A stretch of DNA of 46,399 bases from Cyanophora paradoxa (taxonomy: Eukaryota; Glaucocystophyceae; Cyanophorales; Cyanophoraceae). Both the position numbers and the translations under genes were made by a program. The stretch spans positions 1 through 46,399 of the forward strand of contig QPMI01000110.1 of NCBI GenBank assembly GCA_004431415.1, in the 5' to 3' direction. The notes beneath the pieces are model-generated. The model searched no databases. It was given only the letters and a program-made list of their open reading frames with translations, and was not told the DNA's origin. Shown piece by piece: positions 1 to 7,891 of the stretch; position 1 is the stretch's first letter, and each line of letters starts with the position of its first letter.

Positions 1-73
1 CGGCGCTTCGGAGGCATATATTGGACACGCGAAAAATTTACACGAGCTTTACAGCGCGTCTCGTCGAGGGCCT

Positions 74-868
74 CTACCGTCTTCGTAATGTACAGCGCAG
101 CAGATCCTTAAGGTTGCTCTGCGGCAGCAATTTTACGTCTACGTGCATCTGCCTGGCGGTTTCTCGCTTCCTGTAGCCCGTCTCCTCCGCCCCACTGCAT
201 GCCGAGGGCGTCCTTTCTCCGTATCGGCCGCACCGCCGTCTTCTGGTACTCCTCCCCGAACCAGTCGTCCTTGTAGAAATTCGGCAGGCCGCCCTGTCCC
301 TCCGTTTGCATGAACTTGATGAGGAAATCCGACGCCCGCTTGCCGTCGAATTGCACGCGCGAGTAGTGCACCAGCGTGAGCAGGATGTGCGCGTGGAGCC
401 GCCCCGACCGCGGCCCGTACTCGATGCCGATGTTCGCGTTACCCTTCTCCACGTGCGTGTCGTACTGGTCGGACTTGAAATCGAAGCCCTTGGGGTTCGC
501 CTTGTCGGGTACACCCCCATCTTATGCACCGCGCCAGCTGCCTGTCGTCGTAGAAGGGGCCTCCAGCCCCTGTGAAGGCGTCCTGCACCTTGGAGCCTTC
601 TCCCCTGCTCCGCGGCTTGTAGTTGGTCTGGATGGTGATCATGAAATTCGACTCGCGCTGGGCCGTCCTCTCCGTTCAGTTTCCTCACGGGCGCCGCGTC
701 CAGCACCTCTGGAACCACGTCTTGTCGGGCGCCAGCACCTTGTCGTTGATGTTGCCCACCACGATGTGAGTCTCTACCCGGGAGCGGCCGGAGGCGTCCA
801 TGGGAGGTGAGGGTTCGGTGCCGGGCTTGCCTGTTTGCTGCCACGCCCCTCGCGATGAGGTTGAGCAT
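74..868 (-). CDS. HUH-superfamily endonuclease (rolling-circle replication initiator), frame-broken
   Basis: Probably the replication initiator: HUH enzymes nick one strand at an origin and stay attached through a tyrosine. The diagnostic motif is RLHAHILLT (plus-strand ~380-402), a hydrophobic-His-x-His set after the segment GIEYGPRSG. A beta-strand with MITIQTN (~626-650) precedes it and could be motif 1. GYRKRE near the C-terminus, or EEYQK before it, could carry the tyrosine; I cannot decide between them. The reading changes frame at least three times (about 820, 670 and 490, and again near 190), so no single frame carries the protein. The start at 868 is chosen because an AT-rich promoter-like motif lies just upstream. 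No helicase domain is visible in the same gene. The HxH call is good; the origin it acts on is unknown. Confidence 0.72.
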   Translation of the reverse strand: MLNLIARGVAANRQARHRTLTSHGRLRPLPGRDSHRGGQHQRQGAGARQDVVPEVLDAAPVRKLNGEDGPARVEFHDHHPDQLQAAEQGRRLQGAGRLHRGWRPLLRRQAAGAVHKMGVYPTRRTPRASISSPTSTTRTWRRVTRTSASSTGRGRGGSTRTSCSRWCTTRACNSTASGRRISSSSSCKRRDRAACRISTRTTGSGRSTRRRRCGRYGERTPSACSGAEETGYRKRETARQMHVDVKLLPQSNLKDLLRCTLRRR

Positions 869-881
869 GTCAGACCAAGGC

Positions 882-895
882 CTAGAAAATTTTCC
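882..895 (-). promoter_or_regulatory. Promoter-like AT-rich motif for the HUH gene
   Basis: Read on the minus strand this is AAAATTTTCTAGG, about 15-25 nt before the start at 868. It matches the TTTTCTnAG core found before many genes of the window and stands out as the only A/T run in a GC-rich stretch. Confidence 0.5.
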
Positions 896-939
896 AGGCT
901 GGGGTGAGCTTCCACGTGGGCCCCGGGGTACGTCCGCAC

Positions 940-1012
940 CTCACCTGAGCACCACCTGAGCCTCACATGAATCACCTGAGCAACGCCTTCTGTCACATCT
1001 GCGGCTCACCTG
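940..1012. repeat. Cluster of CACCTGA direct repeats between divergent genes
   Basis: The sequence CACCTGAG occurs three times (about 942, 953, 973) and CACCTGCG once (about 1006) in the space between the divergent HUH and VLTF3 genes. The same TCACCTGA/TCAGGTGA unit recurs in the intergenic spaces at 12.5, 12.9, 13.5 and 14.4 kb, where it lies upstream of TATA-like sequences. It looks like a transcription-factor site in a shared upstream region. Confidence 0.45.
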
Positions 1013-1096
1013 CGGCTGGGACCCACTCGATTGCGCGAAGCCCGTTTGCCACTTCTGCAAGGGAATAGCCCAGCTGCAGTACGAGGACTCGGAGGA

Positions 1097-1922
1097 ATGG
1101 CAGACTCTGGCGAAATCGATCTCCTCCTCCGAAACTTTGAGCAGATCCAGCGCTACGGAGCCATCCTTCACGACGAGGGGGACCCAGACTTCGACGCTCC
1201 GGCACCGTACCCCGCCGCCGCCGCCGCCATCGCCAACTCCTACCTCGGGGCCGGAGAGCGCCCCCGCAAGCGCAACCGCCGCACCCAAGGCCCCCAAGGC
1301 GAAGCCGCTGTCCCCTGCGGAAATTGCGGCTCTACCGCCCTCGTTGGTGTTCACCTGGATGGGGATCTGGTTTGCCAAAGCTGCGGTCTGGTCCTGGATC
1401 TTTATTATCCGGACCATCAACCCCTGGCTGTCAGCGAGCTCCACAGCAACTACCTGCGGAAGTACCACGTATCTGAGCGACTTAAGCAGCACTGCCTGGA
1501 GGATTCTCCGGTACCCGAGGACGTGCTGGCAGCTATTGCGAGGCGCATGGCGGGGAAGGAGTGGAGCAAAGACAATATCCGCCAAGTTCTCCGGGCTCTG
1601 AAGCAGCAGAAGTACATCGAGCGCTGGCGCAGATCAAGTGGCGCATCACGGGCGAGCGCCCGCCTCCGATGAGCGCGGAGGACATGGACCGGGTGCAGGA
1701 GATGTTCGCCTGGTGAGGTCCCCTTCAGCATGTTCAAGTCACAGGGCAGGAAGAACATGCTCAACTACAATTACGTATTCAGGCAGATTTTCGTGCTGCT
1801 AGATTTGCCCAGCACCTCCCCTTTTTCCCCTTGCTCAAGAGCAGGCAGAACTCTCGGAGTTAGATTCGATTTGGAACAGGATCTGCGAGTACAACGACTG
1901 GCATTTCTTTCCTACTCTTTAG
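1097..1922 (+). CDS. VLTF3-like late transcription factor, frame-broken
   Basis: VLTF3 (poxvirus A2-type) factors drive late gene transcription in Nucleocytoviricota. A zinc ribbon is visible as CGNCGS and CQSCGL (about 1315-1390), then a helical region with KYHVSERLKQH and WSKDNIRQVLRALKQQKYIER. The family hallmark FKSQGRKNMLNYNYVFRQI lies at 1733-1790, and a tail with IWNRICEYNDWHFF closes at TAG 1920-1922. Two or three frame changes (about 1635, 1713, 1840) must be bridged to join these parts, all of which fit the family order. The start at 1097 is the first ATG in the zinc-ribbon frame; another frame upstream encodes an extra CHICG...CHFCKG pair, so the N-terminus is uncertain. The last 11 nt overlap the convergent gene 1912-2254. 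Confidence 0.82.
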
Positions 1923-2254
1923 TGATCGCGGCGGCCTTCCGCTCGAGCGCCTGCTTGATTCCGAAGCTAGCGCTGGTAGCCTTGATTAGCATGTTCGTCT
2001 GCCCGTGTGTGAATCCGAGGATGAACATAATTCCGCCGGTGGGTCGTCGTCGAAGAACTTGAGGTGAGCACGTACTTCGAGAGCAGGCCGAGGGAGAGGC
2101 CGTTGACGGCGACCTGCGCGGCGAGCTCGGCCGCGTGGCCCGCCCTGTTTTCGCCTTCGTGCGAGGAGAAGGCGGCGTCGATGAGGGAGCCGGATGCCAG
2201 GCCGAGGGCGTACTGCACGATAGCCTGGGAGAGCCCTAGGAGCACCTTTGACAT
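1912..2254 (-). CDS. Small conserved-looking protein with hydrophobic segments, frame-broken
   Basis: The N-terminal part begins MSKVLLGLSQAIVQYALG and is Ala/Gly-rich. After one frame change near 2055 the reading continues through GGIMFILGFTHGQTNMLIK and ends with ALERKAAAITKE at 1912. Both halves are amphipathic to hydrophobic and could lie in or on a membrane. The joined length is about 113 residues. It converges on VLTF3 with an 11 nt overlap and starts 20-30 nt after an AT-rich motif. I do not recognise a family; a virion membrane-associated protein is a guess from composition. Confidence 0.6.
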
Positions 2255-2261
2255 TTTCCTA

Positions 2262-2284
2262 GCGCCTCGGAAATTTTTAAGGGG
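2262..2284 (-). promoter_or_regulatory. Promoter-like motif with GCGCTAGG tail
   Basis: On the minus strand the sequence is AAAAATTTCCGAGGCGCTAGG, directly before the gene starting at 2254. The same arrangement (T-rich core, then CTAGG) precedes genes starting at 12478 (TTTTCTAGCGCTAGG) and 19196 (TTTTCTAAACGCTAGG). Confidence 0.45.
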
Positions 2285-2289
2285 CGCGC

Positions 2290-2634
2290 CTAGGCGTCGG
2301 AGTCCTCGTCCTCGGTCTCTTCCTCCTCCGAGCTCGATTCCGAGGTTGCAAAGTCGTCCGGGTCGCGCACGTAAATAACCCTGTCTCCCTCTTCGTCTGT
2401 CATCTCTTCCGAGCTGGTGTCCTCGCTGCCCAGCGACTCGGCCGCGGCCTCGTCCGCCGCCTCCGACGTGAGGCGCTCCCAGTTAATTCCCAGCGCGTCG
2501 CAGATCCTCTCCAGGGCGCTGCTGACCTCGCCGTCGTTGAAGGGCGAGGAGGGGTCGAGGCTTGACTCCAGAAGGCAGTCGTAGACGATGGACTCGACGC
2601 GGAAGACGGAGGCGATGTGGGCGCTGGGCGACAT
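2290..2634 (-). CDS. Acidic C-terminal-tail protein, unknown function
   Basis: An intact 114-residue frame. Residues 1-55 look folded and mixed in composition (segments RVESIVYDCLLESSL and ALERICDALGINWERL). The second half is almost all Glu, Asp and Ser and ends EDEDSDA. Such acidic Ser-rich tails are typical of regulated or nucleic-acid-mimicking proteins, but I can name no family. It lies between the ATPase and the gene at 1912-2254 on the same strand. On the minus strand a TTTTTTCTGAGGC motif lies about 15-25 nt before its start. Confidence 0.65.
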   Translation of the reverse strand: MSPSAHIASVFRVESIVYDCLLESSLDPSSPFNDGEVSSALERICDALGINWERLTSEAADEAAAESLGSEDTSSEEMTDEEGDRVIYVRDPDDFATSESSSEEEETEDEDSDA

Positions 2635-2660
2635 GCTTACGCACGAAGCCTCAGAAAAAA

Positions 2661-3728
2661 TCAGGCGAGGCCGCGGTGCTTCCTGAAATTATCTATCATG
2701 CCCAGGAGCGTCTTGTCCACCGTGCCGTCGTCCGGACCCACGAGATTTTCTCCGTTGACGGTTTCGCCCTCCCAGTACTCCTTGGATCCGATGCGGAAGG
2801 GGGGCGGCTCCTCGGCCTTGTAGACGTACAGAACGTCCAGAGGGTTCGTAGAGTTGTTGGAAGAATCGATGATAAGGCAGTGGTTATCCTGCGTGTACTT
2901 GTCGAGCAGGTAGTAGAAGGCGCGCTGGGATATGATGTCGCCCCACTCCTTTGCGAGGGCCTCGCGCTGCATCGCCTGCGAGCACTTGAAAATGACAGCC
3001 AGATCAGTATTGGAGCGCAGGACGGGATTGATGCCCTTGGCATACTGCGTCGTGATAAGGGTCATGATTTTGTAGTGGCGCCCCGCCACGAAGAGCTCGT
3101 TGAGGGCCTCGTCGTACCGCAGCCGAGCGTCGGAAATCACGTCGTCGAGCAGCACGAAAAATCGCGGGTCGACGGGATCCTCCTTTCCCGCGAGCACGTC
3201 TTCGGACTTGTTGTGCTGCATGATCGCCTGCTGCCTCCTGAATAAATGGAAGAGCACGCCCGGGTTGTACTTGGGCCAGATGAAGCGCTGGGGTATGTAC
3301 TGCTTCCAGTACCCGTTCAGGCGATCGGTCTGGCTGATCACGATACCCCCCGGGAAGGTGCCGGAGAGGTTGAACATGAGATCGCGGAGGAAGAAGGACT
3401 TGCCCGTGCGCCGCTTGCCGACGCAGACGACGGTGGCGTCGGACTTGACGGTGTTCACGTCGAACCACTTGAGCTCGGGCAGGCAGGCCATGCGCTCGAT
3501 GCCGCCCGTCTTCGAGTTGTCGAGGAAGGCGTTGACCTGCTCGGGCGTGAGCTGCTGGCCGTCCTCTGTCATGCCCATGGCGCAGCTGGCGCCGGCGGCG
3601 GGGGCGGTGCCCGAGCCCGATCCGGTGGCCTGGCCGGCGGGGGCGGGGGCCGGGGCCGCGCCGGCGGGCTGGGCGGCCTGGGGCTTGGCCGCCTTCGGCT
3701 TCTTCGGCTTCTTGGGGTCCTTGGCCAT
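2661..3728 (-). CDS. A32-like DNA-packaging ATPase (FtsK-HerA superfamily)
   Basis: Motor that pumps the genome into the preformed capsid. The 355-residue frame is intact. Residues 1-65 are a Lys/Pro/Ala-rich linker, then the ATPase core: Walker A GKRRTGKS (104-111), Walker B FFVLLDDV (190-197), and the TTQYAKG motif (226-232) of this family. The C-terminal region carries LIIDSSNNSTNPLDVLYVY and a substrate-handling tail. The Pro/Ala linker is longer than in most relatives. The start at 3728 is the ATG before MAKDPKKPKK; longer readings upstream run into the divergent RuvC gene, from which it is separated by 37 nt. This is one of the strongest calls in the window. Confidence 0.95.
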   Translation of the reverse strand: MAKDPKKPKKPKAAKPQAAQPAGAAPAPAPAGQATGSGSGTAPAAGASCAMGMTEDGQQLTPEQVNAFLDNSKTGGIERMACLPELKWFDVNTVKSDATVVCVGKRRTGKSFFLRDLMFNLSGTFPGGIVISQTDRLNGYWKQYIPQRFIWPKYNPGVLFHLFRRQQAIMQHNKSEDVLAGKEDPVDPRFFVLLDDVISDARLRYDEALNELFVAGRHYKIMTLITTQYAKGINPVLRSNTDLAVIFKCSQAMQREALAKEWGDIISQRAFYYLLDKYTQDNHCLIIDSSNNSTNPLDVLYVYKAEEPPPFRIGSKEYWEGETVNGENLVGPDDGTVDKTLLGMIDNFRKHRGLA

Positions 3729-3765
3729 TTTACCCCCTTCATTCAGATTTTCTTGCGACCCTGGA
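3729..3765. promoter_or_regulatory. Short divergent promoter region ATPase / RuvC
   Basis: Only 37 nt separate two divergent starts. The space holds CAGATTTTCTTGCGACC, a match to the TTTTCT core, about 10-20 nt before the RuvC start. Both promoters must overlap here or reach into the neighbouring genes. Confidence 0.45.
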
Positions 3766-4242
3766 ATGAAGATCCTCGGCGTGGATGTGGGGGTCATTAA
3801 TTTCGCCTGGTGCCTCATCGAATTCGATCCGCAGACAAAGGAATCCCAGATTCTCGACTGGCAGAAGATCGCCCTCTTCCCGTCTGCGCGCTGCTGTGGC
3901 CGCCTTGTGGCGCGCCTGGTGGAGGTTACTCGCGGCCATAGCGCCTTCGGCCTTCCCGACCAGATCGCGATCGAGGGCCAGAGGACGGGAATCAATCGCT
4001 GCATCGAGTGCACGCTCCACGCCCTCCTGTACGGGCGTGCGCGGATCGTGAGCCCGCGCGCCATCAAGCACTTCTTCAAGATCTCGAACCCGAGCTACAA
4101 GGAGCGCAAGCGGGGCGCGGTCGACAAGTGCCGCGACCTCGTACCCGCCGAGCTCGCCGACATCGCGGACCGAAACGGCAAGCTCGACGACCTCTGCGAC
4201 GCCTACCTGATCGCCCTCTACGCCGCCCTCAATCCGGTGTGA
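3766..4242 (+). CDS. RuvC-like Holliday junction resolvase (poxvirus A22 type)
   Basis: Cuts four-way DNA junctions to resolve replication or recombination intermediates before packaging. The intact 158-residue frame shows the RNase H-fold acidic residues: D7 in GVDVG, E70 in IAIEGQ, and D142 and D145 in KLDDLCDAYL. The positions and the ending with a DA helix are typical of the viral RuvC family, and the length fits. It diverges from the ATPase and is followed by the Cys-rich mini-gene at 4273. It appears complete and active by residues. Confidence 0.93.
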   Translation: MKILGVDVGVINFAWCLIEFDPQTKESQILDWQKIALFPSARCCGRLVARLVEVTRGHSAFGLPDQIAIEGQRTGINRCIECTLHALLYGRARIVSPRAIKHFFKISNPSYKERKRGAVDKCRDLVPAELADIADRNGKLDDLCDAYLIALYAALNPV

Positions 4243-4272
4243 TTCCCGTTGCGATTTCTGGAGGACCCGCAG

Positions 4273-4434
4273 ATGGGATCCTCATGCCGTAAGCCGAGGC
4301 CCCTCTGCTGCGAAATCTGCCGCCTGCCCCAGACCAAGCGCGGCTGGGTGCTCAAGGCGGACGTCTACGTCTGCTGCCCCCGGTGCGCCGTCCGCTACTA
4401 CGCACTTTTTTCTGAAGGCTGTCTACACCCGTAG
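4273..4434 (+). CDS. 53-residue Cys-rich (zinc-ribbon-like) protein
   Basis: Starts at ATG 4273 (the frame is open further upstream but without an ATG). CEIC and CCPRC pairs are separated by about 20 residues including GWVLKADVYV, so one four-Cys zinc ribbon would fill nearly the whole protein. It is the first of three consecutive small Cys-rich genes after RuvC. Function unknown; zinc binding is inferred from spacing only. Confidence 0.6.
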   Translation: MGSSCRKPRPLCCEICRLPQTKRGWVLKADVYVCCPRCAVRYYALFSEGCLHP

Positions 4435-4443
4435 CTAGATCCC

Positions 4444-4839
4444 ATGGAGCACGCCCACTACTGCTTCAAGTGCCGCTCCAACACCAAGCTCGCCAACGTC
4501 GAGGTGCGTACCAGCAAGAACAACCGCCAGGTGGCCGTCGGCTCCTGCACGCAATGCAGCGGCCGAGTCTCGCGCTTCATGCGCCGGGTTCAGGAGGAGG
4601 GGGCCCGGGAGACCAGCCCGCCGCCGCAGCGCCCGCAGGTGCCCGACGCCGCTGGCCCGGCCGCCGGCTCGAGCCAGGCACCGGCAGCCCCTACGGCCCC
4701 GAAGCCCCCCGCGGCGCCCCGGCAGAAGGCCAAGGCGGCCCCCGCGGAGGGCGACCCGAGCCCGCTCGAGGCCCAGCCCAAGCGCCAGCGCGCGCCGAGG
4801 AAGGCGGCGAGCGAGCCCGCGATTGCAATTCAGATGTGA
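4444..4839 (+). CDS. DUF5679-like zinc-ribbon protein with Pro/Ala tail
   Basis: Intact 131-residue frame. Residues 1-48 hold YCFKC and CTQCSG around the segment KNNRQVAVGS, which matches the DUF5679 pattern (Cys pair, Asn-Gly/Lys-Asn-containing strand, second Cys pair) known from phages and nucleocytoviruses. Residues 55-131 are low-complexity Pro/Ala/Lys with KRQRAPRKA, a possible nuclear localisation signal. It starts 9 nt after the previous stop. The role is unknown; nucleic-acid binding is plausible. Confidence 0.7.
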   Translation: MEHAHYCFKCRSNTKLANVEVRTSKNNRQVAVGSCTQCSGRVSRFMRRVQEEGARETSPPPQRPQVPDAAGPAAGSSQAPAAPTAPKPPAAPRQKAKAAPAEGDPSPLEAQPKRQRAPRKAASEPAIAIQM

Positions 4840-5041
4840 TTCGGCGGCGCAACTGCCCCTGCCACTGCTTCGTCTGCGACTACCCCCCCACCTGCTTCCC
4901 GGGCCACCTGCAGTTCGGCCACGAGATTTCGGTGGCGCGCGTGGGCGGGCGGGCCCGCCTCGTCTGCAGGCGCTGCGCGCGCGGGCTCTTCGCGGATTTT
5001 CGCAGGATCCGCGACAGGGAGCTCACGGGCAGTATTTCTAA
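4838..5041 (+). CDS. Third small Cys-rich protein, start unclear
   Basis: The coding frame contains CPCHCFVCDY, then CFPGH and CRRCARG, followed by a basic helix DFRRIRDREL. The segment begins at the end of the preceding gene, where ATG and TGA overlap as ATGTGA, and a one-base error there would give a normal start. It closes near the TATTTCTAAG motif at about 5034-5043, which is itself before the next gene. Its pattern of four or more Cys with His suggests zinc binding. No family recognised. Confidence 0.45.
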   Translation, partial: DSAAQLPLPLLRLRLPPHLLPGPPAVRPRDFGGARGRAGPPRLQALRARALRGFSQDPRQGAHGQYF

Positions 5042-5061
5042 GTCCCTCCCCAAATTGAGAA

Positions 5062-5325
5062 ATGGCCTCCCTGCTGTTCGATAGGGACATGTACCAAATG
5101 CAGAACCGATTCGACGGCGTCTACCCCGAGCGCATGCCGCAGGAGCAGTTCCCGCGCCCGCACTGGGCGGACCACCGCACGCACGGCCTGCGCAGGCCCG
5201 GGGCGGGGCAGCTGATGGTGACGCCCGGGGGCGCGCCGGCGGAGCGCGACTGGTCGCCCCTCTGGATTATAGCGGGGATCCTGGTGGGGTACCTCCTCTT
5301 CCGACCCAGTGTAATTTCTCAGTGA
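5062..5325 (+). CDS. Single-pass membrane protein, 87 residues
   Basis: Residues 1-65 are polar, with a YPERMPQEQFPRPHW segment. Residues 66-82 (LWIIAGILVGYLLF) form a clear C-terminal transmembrane helix with a very short tail. Such tail-anchored mini-proteins are common in the internal membrane of icosahedral nucleocytoviruses. It sits at the start of the virion gene block and is preceded by TATTTCTAAG about 20 nt upstream of its ATG. Confidence 0.7.
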   Translation: MASLLFDRDMYQMQNRFDGVYPERMPQEQFPRPHWADHRTHGLRRPGAGQLMVTPGGAPAERDWSPLWIIAGILVGYLLFRPSVISQ

Positions 5326-5337
5326 CCCCGTACCCCG

Positions 5338-5676
5338 ATGTCTCGATCTATCCCTTATTGGGCCCCAATCGATACGCAAATTGAGATGCTGCGCGCTCGC
5401 ATGCAGAAGCTTACGCTCGAAGAGGATCCCACGGATGTACCCGAGATCAAGGCGGGGTTGGCCACGCTGCCGACGGATATCGTCGAGAACATTCGCGATT
5501 GGGTGTACAGACTGCAGGACGAGGTCCGTGCACGGCTCTGGCAAATCGTGATGGGGCAGAGGGCCGCGGCCTACCGTAGCTTCGACGACCAGAGGGACGC
5601 GGCCATGCGCAGGTGGGAGAGGCAGTTCCCCGAGACGTACGGGGGTGCCAACCCATATTTTTCTGGTGATGGGTAA
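5338..5676 (+). CDS. Unknown 112-residue protein
   Basis: Intact frame, start 12 nt after the previous stop. Mostly helical by composition, with an Arg- and Asp-rich amphipathic centre (IVENIRDWVYRLQDEVRARL) and a Trp/Tyr-rich end. GTAATTTCTCAG lies just before it. I recognise no family. Its position in the run of genes leading to the MCP suggests a virion or assembly role. Confidence 0.62.
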   Translation: MSRSIPYWAPIDTQIEMLRARMQKLTLEEDPTDVPEIKAGLATLPTDIVENIRDWVYRLQDEVRARLWQIVMGQRAAAYRSFDDQRDAAMRRWERQFPETYGGANPYFSGDG

Positions 5677-5678
5677 AC

Positions 5679-5957
5679 ATGCCGGAGGCACAAAAGAAGC
5701 CCGCGAAAAAGGCGCCCACGAACGGGCAGGAGCGGCCCACCAAGGCCGAGGTGAAGGAGGCGAAGGAGAAGCTGAAGGGGCCGCCCGAATTTCCTAAGGG
5801 GCCGAAGCCGCTGTACGAGGACGTCTCGCCCGGCGAAATATTCGTGGCGATGCGCCCGACGAAGCAGGGGAAGAAGGGGGCCGATAAGAAGGACGGGAAG
5901 GAAGACAAGGCCAAGACCGATAAAATTTCAAAGCCAGCCCCTAAGAAGAGCAAATGA
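5679..5957 (+). CDS. Lys-rich basic protein, 92 residues
   Basis: Intact frame with blocks PEAQKKPAKKAP and KEAKEKLKG at the N-terminus and KKDGKEDKAKTDK at the C-terminus. A short hydrophobic centre reads DVSPGEIFVAM. The composition is like histone tails or viral DNA-condensing proteins. The stop overlaps the start of the next gene by 4 nt (ATGA), so the two are probably co-expressed. Confidence 0.6.
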   Translation: MPEAQKKPAKKAPTNGQERPTKAEVKEAKEKLKGPPEFPKGPKPLYEDVSPGEIFVAMRPTKQGKKGADKKDGKEDKAKTDKISKPAPKKSK

Positions 5958-7852
5958 GGGGGCTCGCCTCGCGTTTCGCGCCGCGCAACGTGCTGGCGGT
6001 CCCGGGGGGCGGGGACTCGCACATCACGCCCTTTGAGAGCGACAAGTACGCGCACTTTCAGCAGATGGCCAAAACCGCGCTGCACCGCTCCGACGGGATG
6101 CGCGTCGAGGATAGGGCGAAAACCGACAAGCTCGCAGAGGTGGAGGCGCAGGCCATCGCCAACGCCTACTACATCAACAAATTCAAGGAGATGGAGTCCG
6201 GGCTGGACGAGGAGTACGAGGAGGGCTTCCGCTCCTGGCTGATGGGCCAGTCCGCCTTTGCCATCGACGCCGTGACTCAAACGAACCGAAAGGCGCGGGG
6301 CGCGGGCGCGTGCGACGTGGACGGTAAGAATTTGACCATGCTCCCAGGCGTGCGCGATTTTTGCAAGTCGAAGGAAGACCAGATCACAGAGTTCTTGAAA
6401 CGCAAAAAGCGACTCGAGACCCTCGGGCCCATGAACTTGGATGACGCGTACTACTACTACAAGTACATCGTGAACGGCGAGGAGTTCAAACCGACGAGCA
6501 TTTATGCGCGCGAAAACCTACCGGAGGAGAAGAAGAGCTACGCGGATAGGAACACCTCGCAGCCGTTCACCCAGGCCGAGCCACCCGGATCGGACGACGA
6601 GGGCCCGGGCCCCGACGAGGGCCGGCTGAGGGACACGCGCGCCGAGATGCGGCGCCTGACGGCCGCGATGACCAAGCTCGTTACGATCGCCGAGAGCAAG
6701 GAGCAGGAGGCGCGGATCAGAAAGAGGGACAACGCGGCCATCGATGAAAACGGGGCCATCGCTCTGAGGCCGAATGCGCGGAGGGGCGCCAAGGAGGCGC
6801 TGATCCAGAAGGCGCTGCCGGGTAGGCGCGAACGGCCCGCAGAAGGCGACGGGGGCGGTGGCGGTGGCGGCGGGGGCGGTGGCGGCGGGGGCGGTGGCGG
6901 CGGGGGCGGTGGCGGCGGGGGCGGTGGCGGCGAACCACAGCCGCCGCCCCCTCCTAGTGCCCCTTCAACCCCGGCTCCATCGCCCGAAGCTTCCCCTCCG
7001 GCCGCCCCGGGCACATCCGTGGGAGCGCCCGCGGCCGGTCCTTCCGATGCCGAGATGGCGACGGTAGAGGCCGCGGTGAGGGGGGCGCTGGCTGCCGTGG
7101 GCGTTCCGACTGCGCCGCCGGCGACGTACGCCGCATCGTCCGCGAAGCCGAAAGACCGCAAGTTGAAGAAGGGCTTAGACGCGGACGAATCCCGGGAGGC
7201 GCGGCTGGGGTCGCTGGATGCGCTGCGTAACGCAAAAGGGGCGGCTCTCCTCGCCAAGGCGCGCAGACAGCTGATCACCGACGTGGCGGCCGATGCGGCC
7301 CCCGAAAGCGAGCTCGCGACCGTTTCGGAGTTCATCCAGACGGAGCGGCTGCAGGCGGACGTGATGGAGGCAGAGGCGACGCTTGAGGTACGTAAACGGG
7401 CACTCGAGGAGGCGGCCGAGCGCACACGCAGGCGCCGGTGGGACATTGGCCCCACGGGAGAGGTGATGCCGGCACCCGCCGCAGGGCCCAGTGCGCCCCC
7501 CAGCGTGCCCCCTCCCGCCCGCAAACAGCGATGGGACGTCGGCCCCGATGCAGCTCAGATTTCGGCGTTTCTCGCGGGCAACCCTGACGCGGAGGAGCGG
7601 CGCAGGTGGTTTGAGGATCAAAAGAGCGCGAAGATCCAGGGTGCCTACAGCAAGGCGCTCAAAGACATACAGAGGCGCTTCGGAAACAATGACGAGACCC
7701 TCGGGAGCTTCGCGGAAATTGCGATTTCCCGGTACCACACGGCCAAGGGCGTGCCCGGGCAGATTATTGCCAACGTGCCTGCGCAGCTGCTACGAGATTA
7801 TTTCTCGGGGGACGGACCCGACATCGATTTTTGGAGGTTTGTGGACGCATAG
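5954..7852 (+). CDS. Large 632-residue protein with poly-Gly tract and WD(I/V)GP repeats
   Basis: Frame intact over 1.9 kb. Residues 1-230 are a mixed, probably folded domain (QTNRKARG, DDAYYYYKYIVNG). Residues ~298-325 are an uninterrupted Gly run encoded by GGCGGTGGCGG repeats, followed by Pro/Ala linkers. Residues ~370-500 are helical and charged, and two similar motifs RRWDIGP and QRWDVGP occur about 30 residues apart. The last ~90 residues end GPDIDFWRFVDA. It lies directly before the MCP with 39 nt between, so a scaffold, minor capsid or virion-core role is plausible. No family recognised. Confidence 0.75.
   Translation: MRGLASRFAPRNVLAVPGGGDSHITPFESDKYAHFQQMAKTALHRSDGMRVEDRAKTDKLAEVEAQAIANAYYINKFKEMESGLDEEYEEGFRSWLMGQSAFAIDAVTQTNRKARGAGACDVDGKNLTMLPGVRDFCKSKEDQITEFLKRKKRLETLGPMNLDDAYYYYKYIVNGEEFKPTSIYARENLPEEKKSYADRNTSQPFTQAEPPGSDDEGPGPDEGRLRDTRAEMRRLTAAMTKLVTIAESKEQEARIRKRDNAAIDENGAIALRPNARRGAKEALIQKALPGRRERPAEGDGGGGGGGGGGGGGGGGGGGGGGGGGGGEPQPPPPPSAPSTPAPSPEASPPAAPGTSVGAPAAGPSDAEMATVEAAVRGALAAVGVPTAPPATYAASSAKPKDRKLKKGLDADESREARLGSLDALRNAKGAALLAKARRQLITDVAADAAPESELATVSEFIQTERLQADVMEAEATLEVRKRALEEAAERTRRRRWDIGPTGEVMPAPAAGPSAPPSVPPPARKQRWDVGPDAAQISAFLAGNPDAEERRRWFEDQKSAKIQGAYSKALKDIQRRFGNNDETLGSFAEIAISRYHTAKGVPGQIIANVPAQLLRDYFSGDGPDIDFWRFVDA
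6849..6932 (+). repeat. GGCGGT/GGCGGGGGC hexa-nonanucleotide repeat
   Basis: About 84 bp of alternating GGCGGTGGC and GGCGGGGGC units inside the 632-residue gene, coding for poly-Gly. The run keeps the frame; slippage would change the linker length by whole glycines. Confidence 0.85.
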
Positions 7853-7854
7853 GC

Positions 7855-7890
7855 GCCCATCCACAAAATTTTCTCAACGCACCCCTAAAC
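7855..7890 (+). promoter_or_regulatory. Promoter-like motif of the MCP gene
   Basis: The 39 nt between genes holds CAAAATTTTCTCAACGC, ending about 10 nt before the MCP start. It is the same TTTTCT core seen before many other genes. Confidence 0.5.
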
Positions 7891-7891
7891 C

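Noticed and set aside
6538-7524. 328-codon antisense frame opposite the 632-residue gene
   Set aside because: Its long Pro run is the mirror of the poly-Gly tract and it has no promoter motif; the plus-strand frame is longer and fits the virion block.
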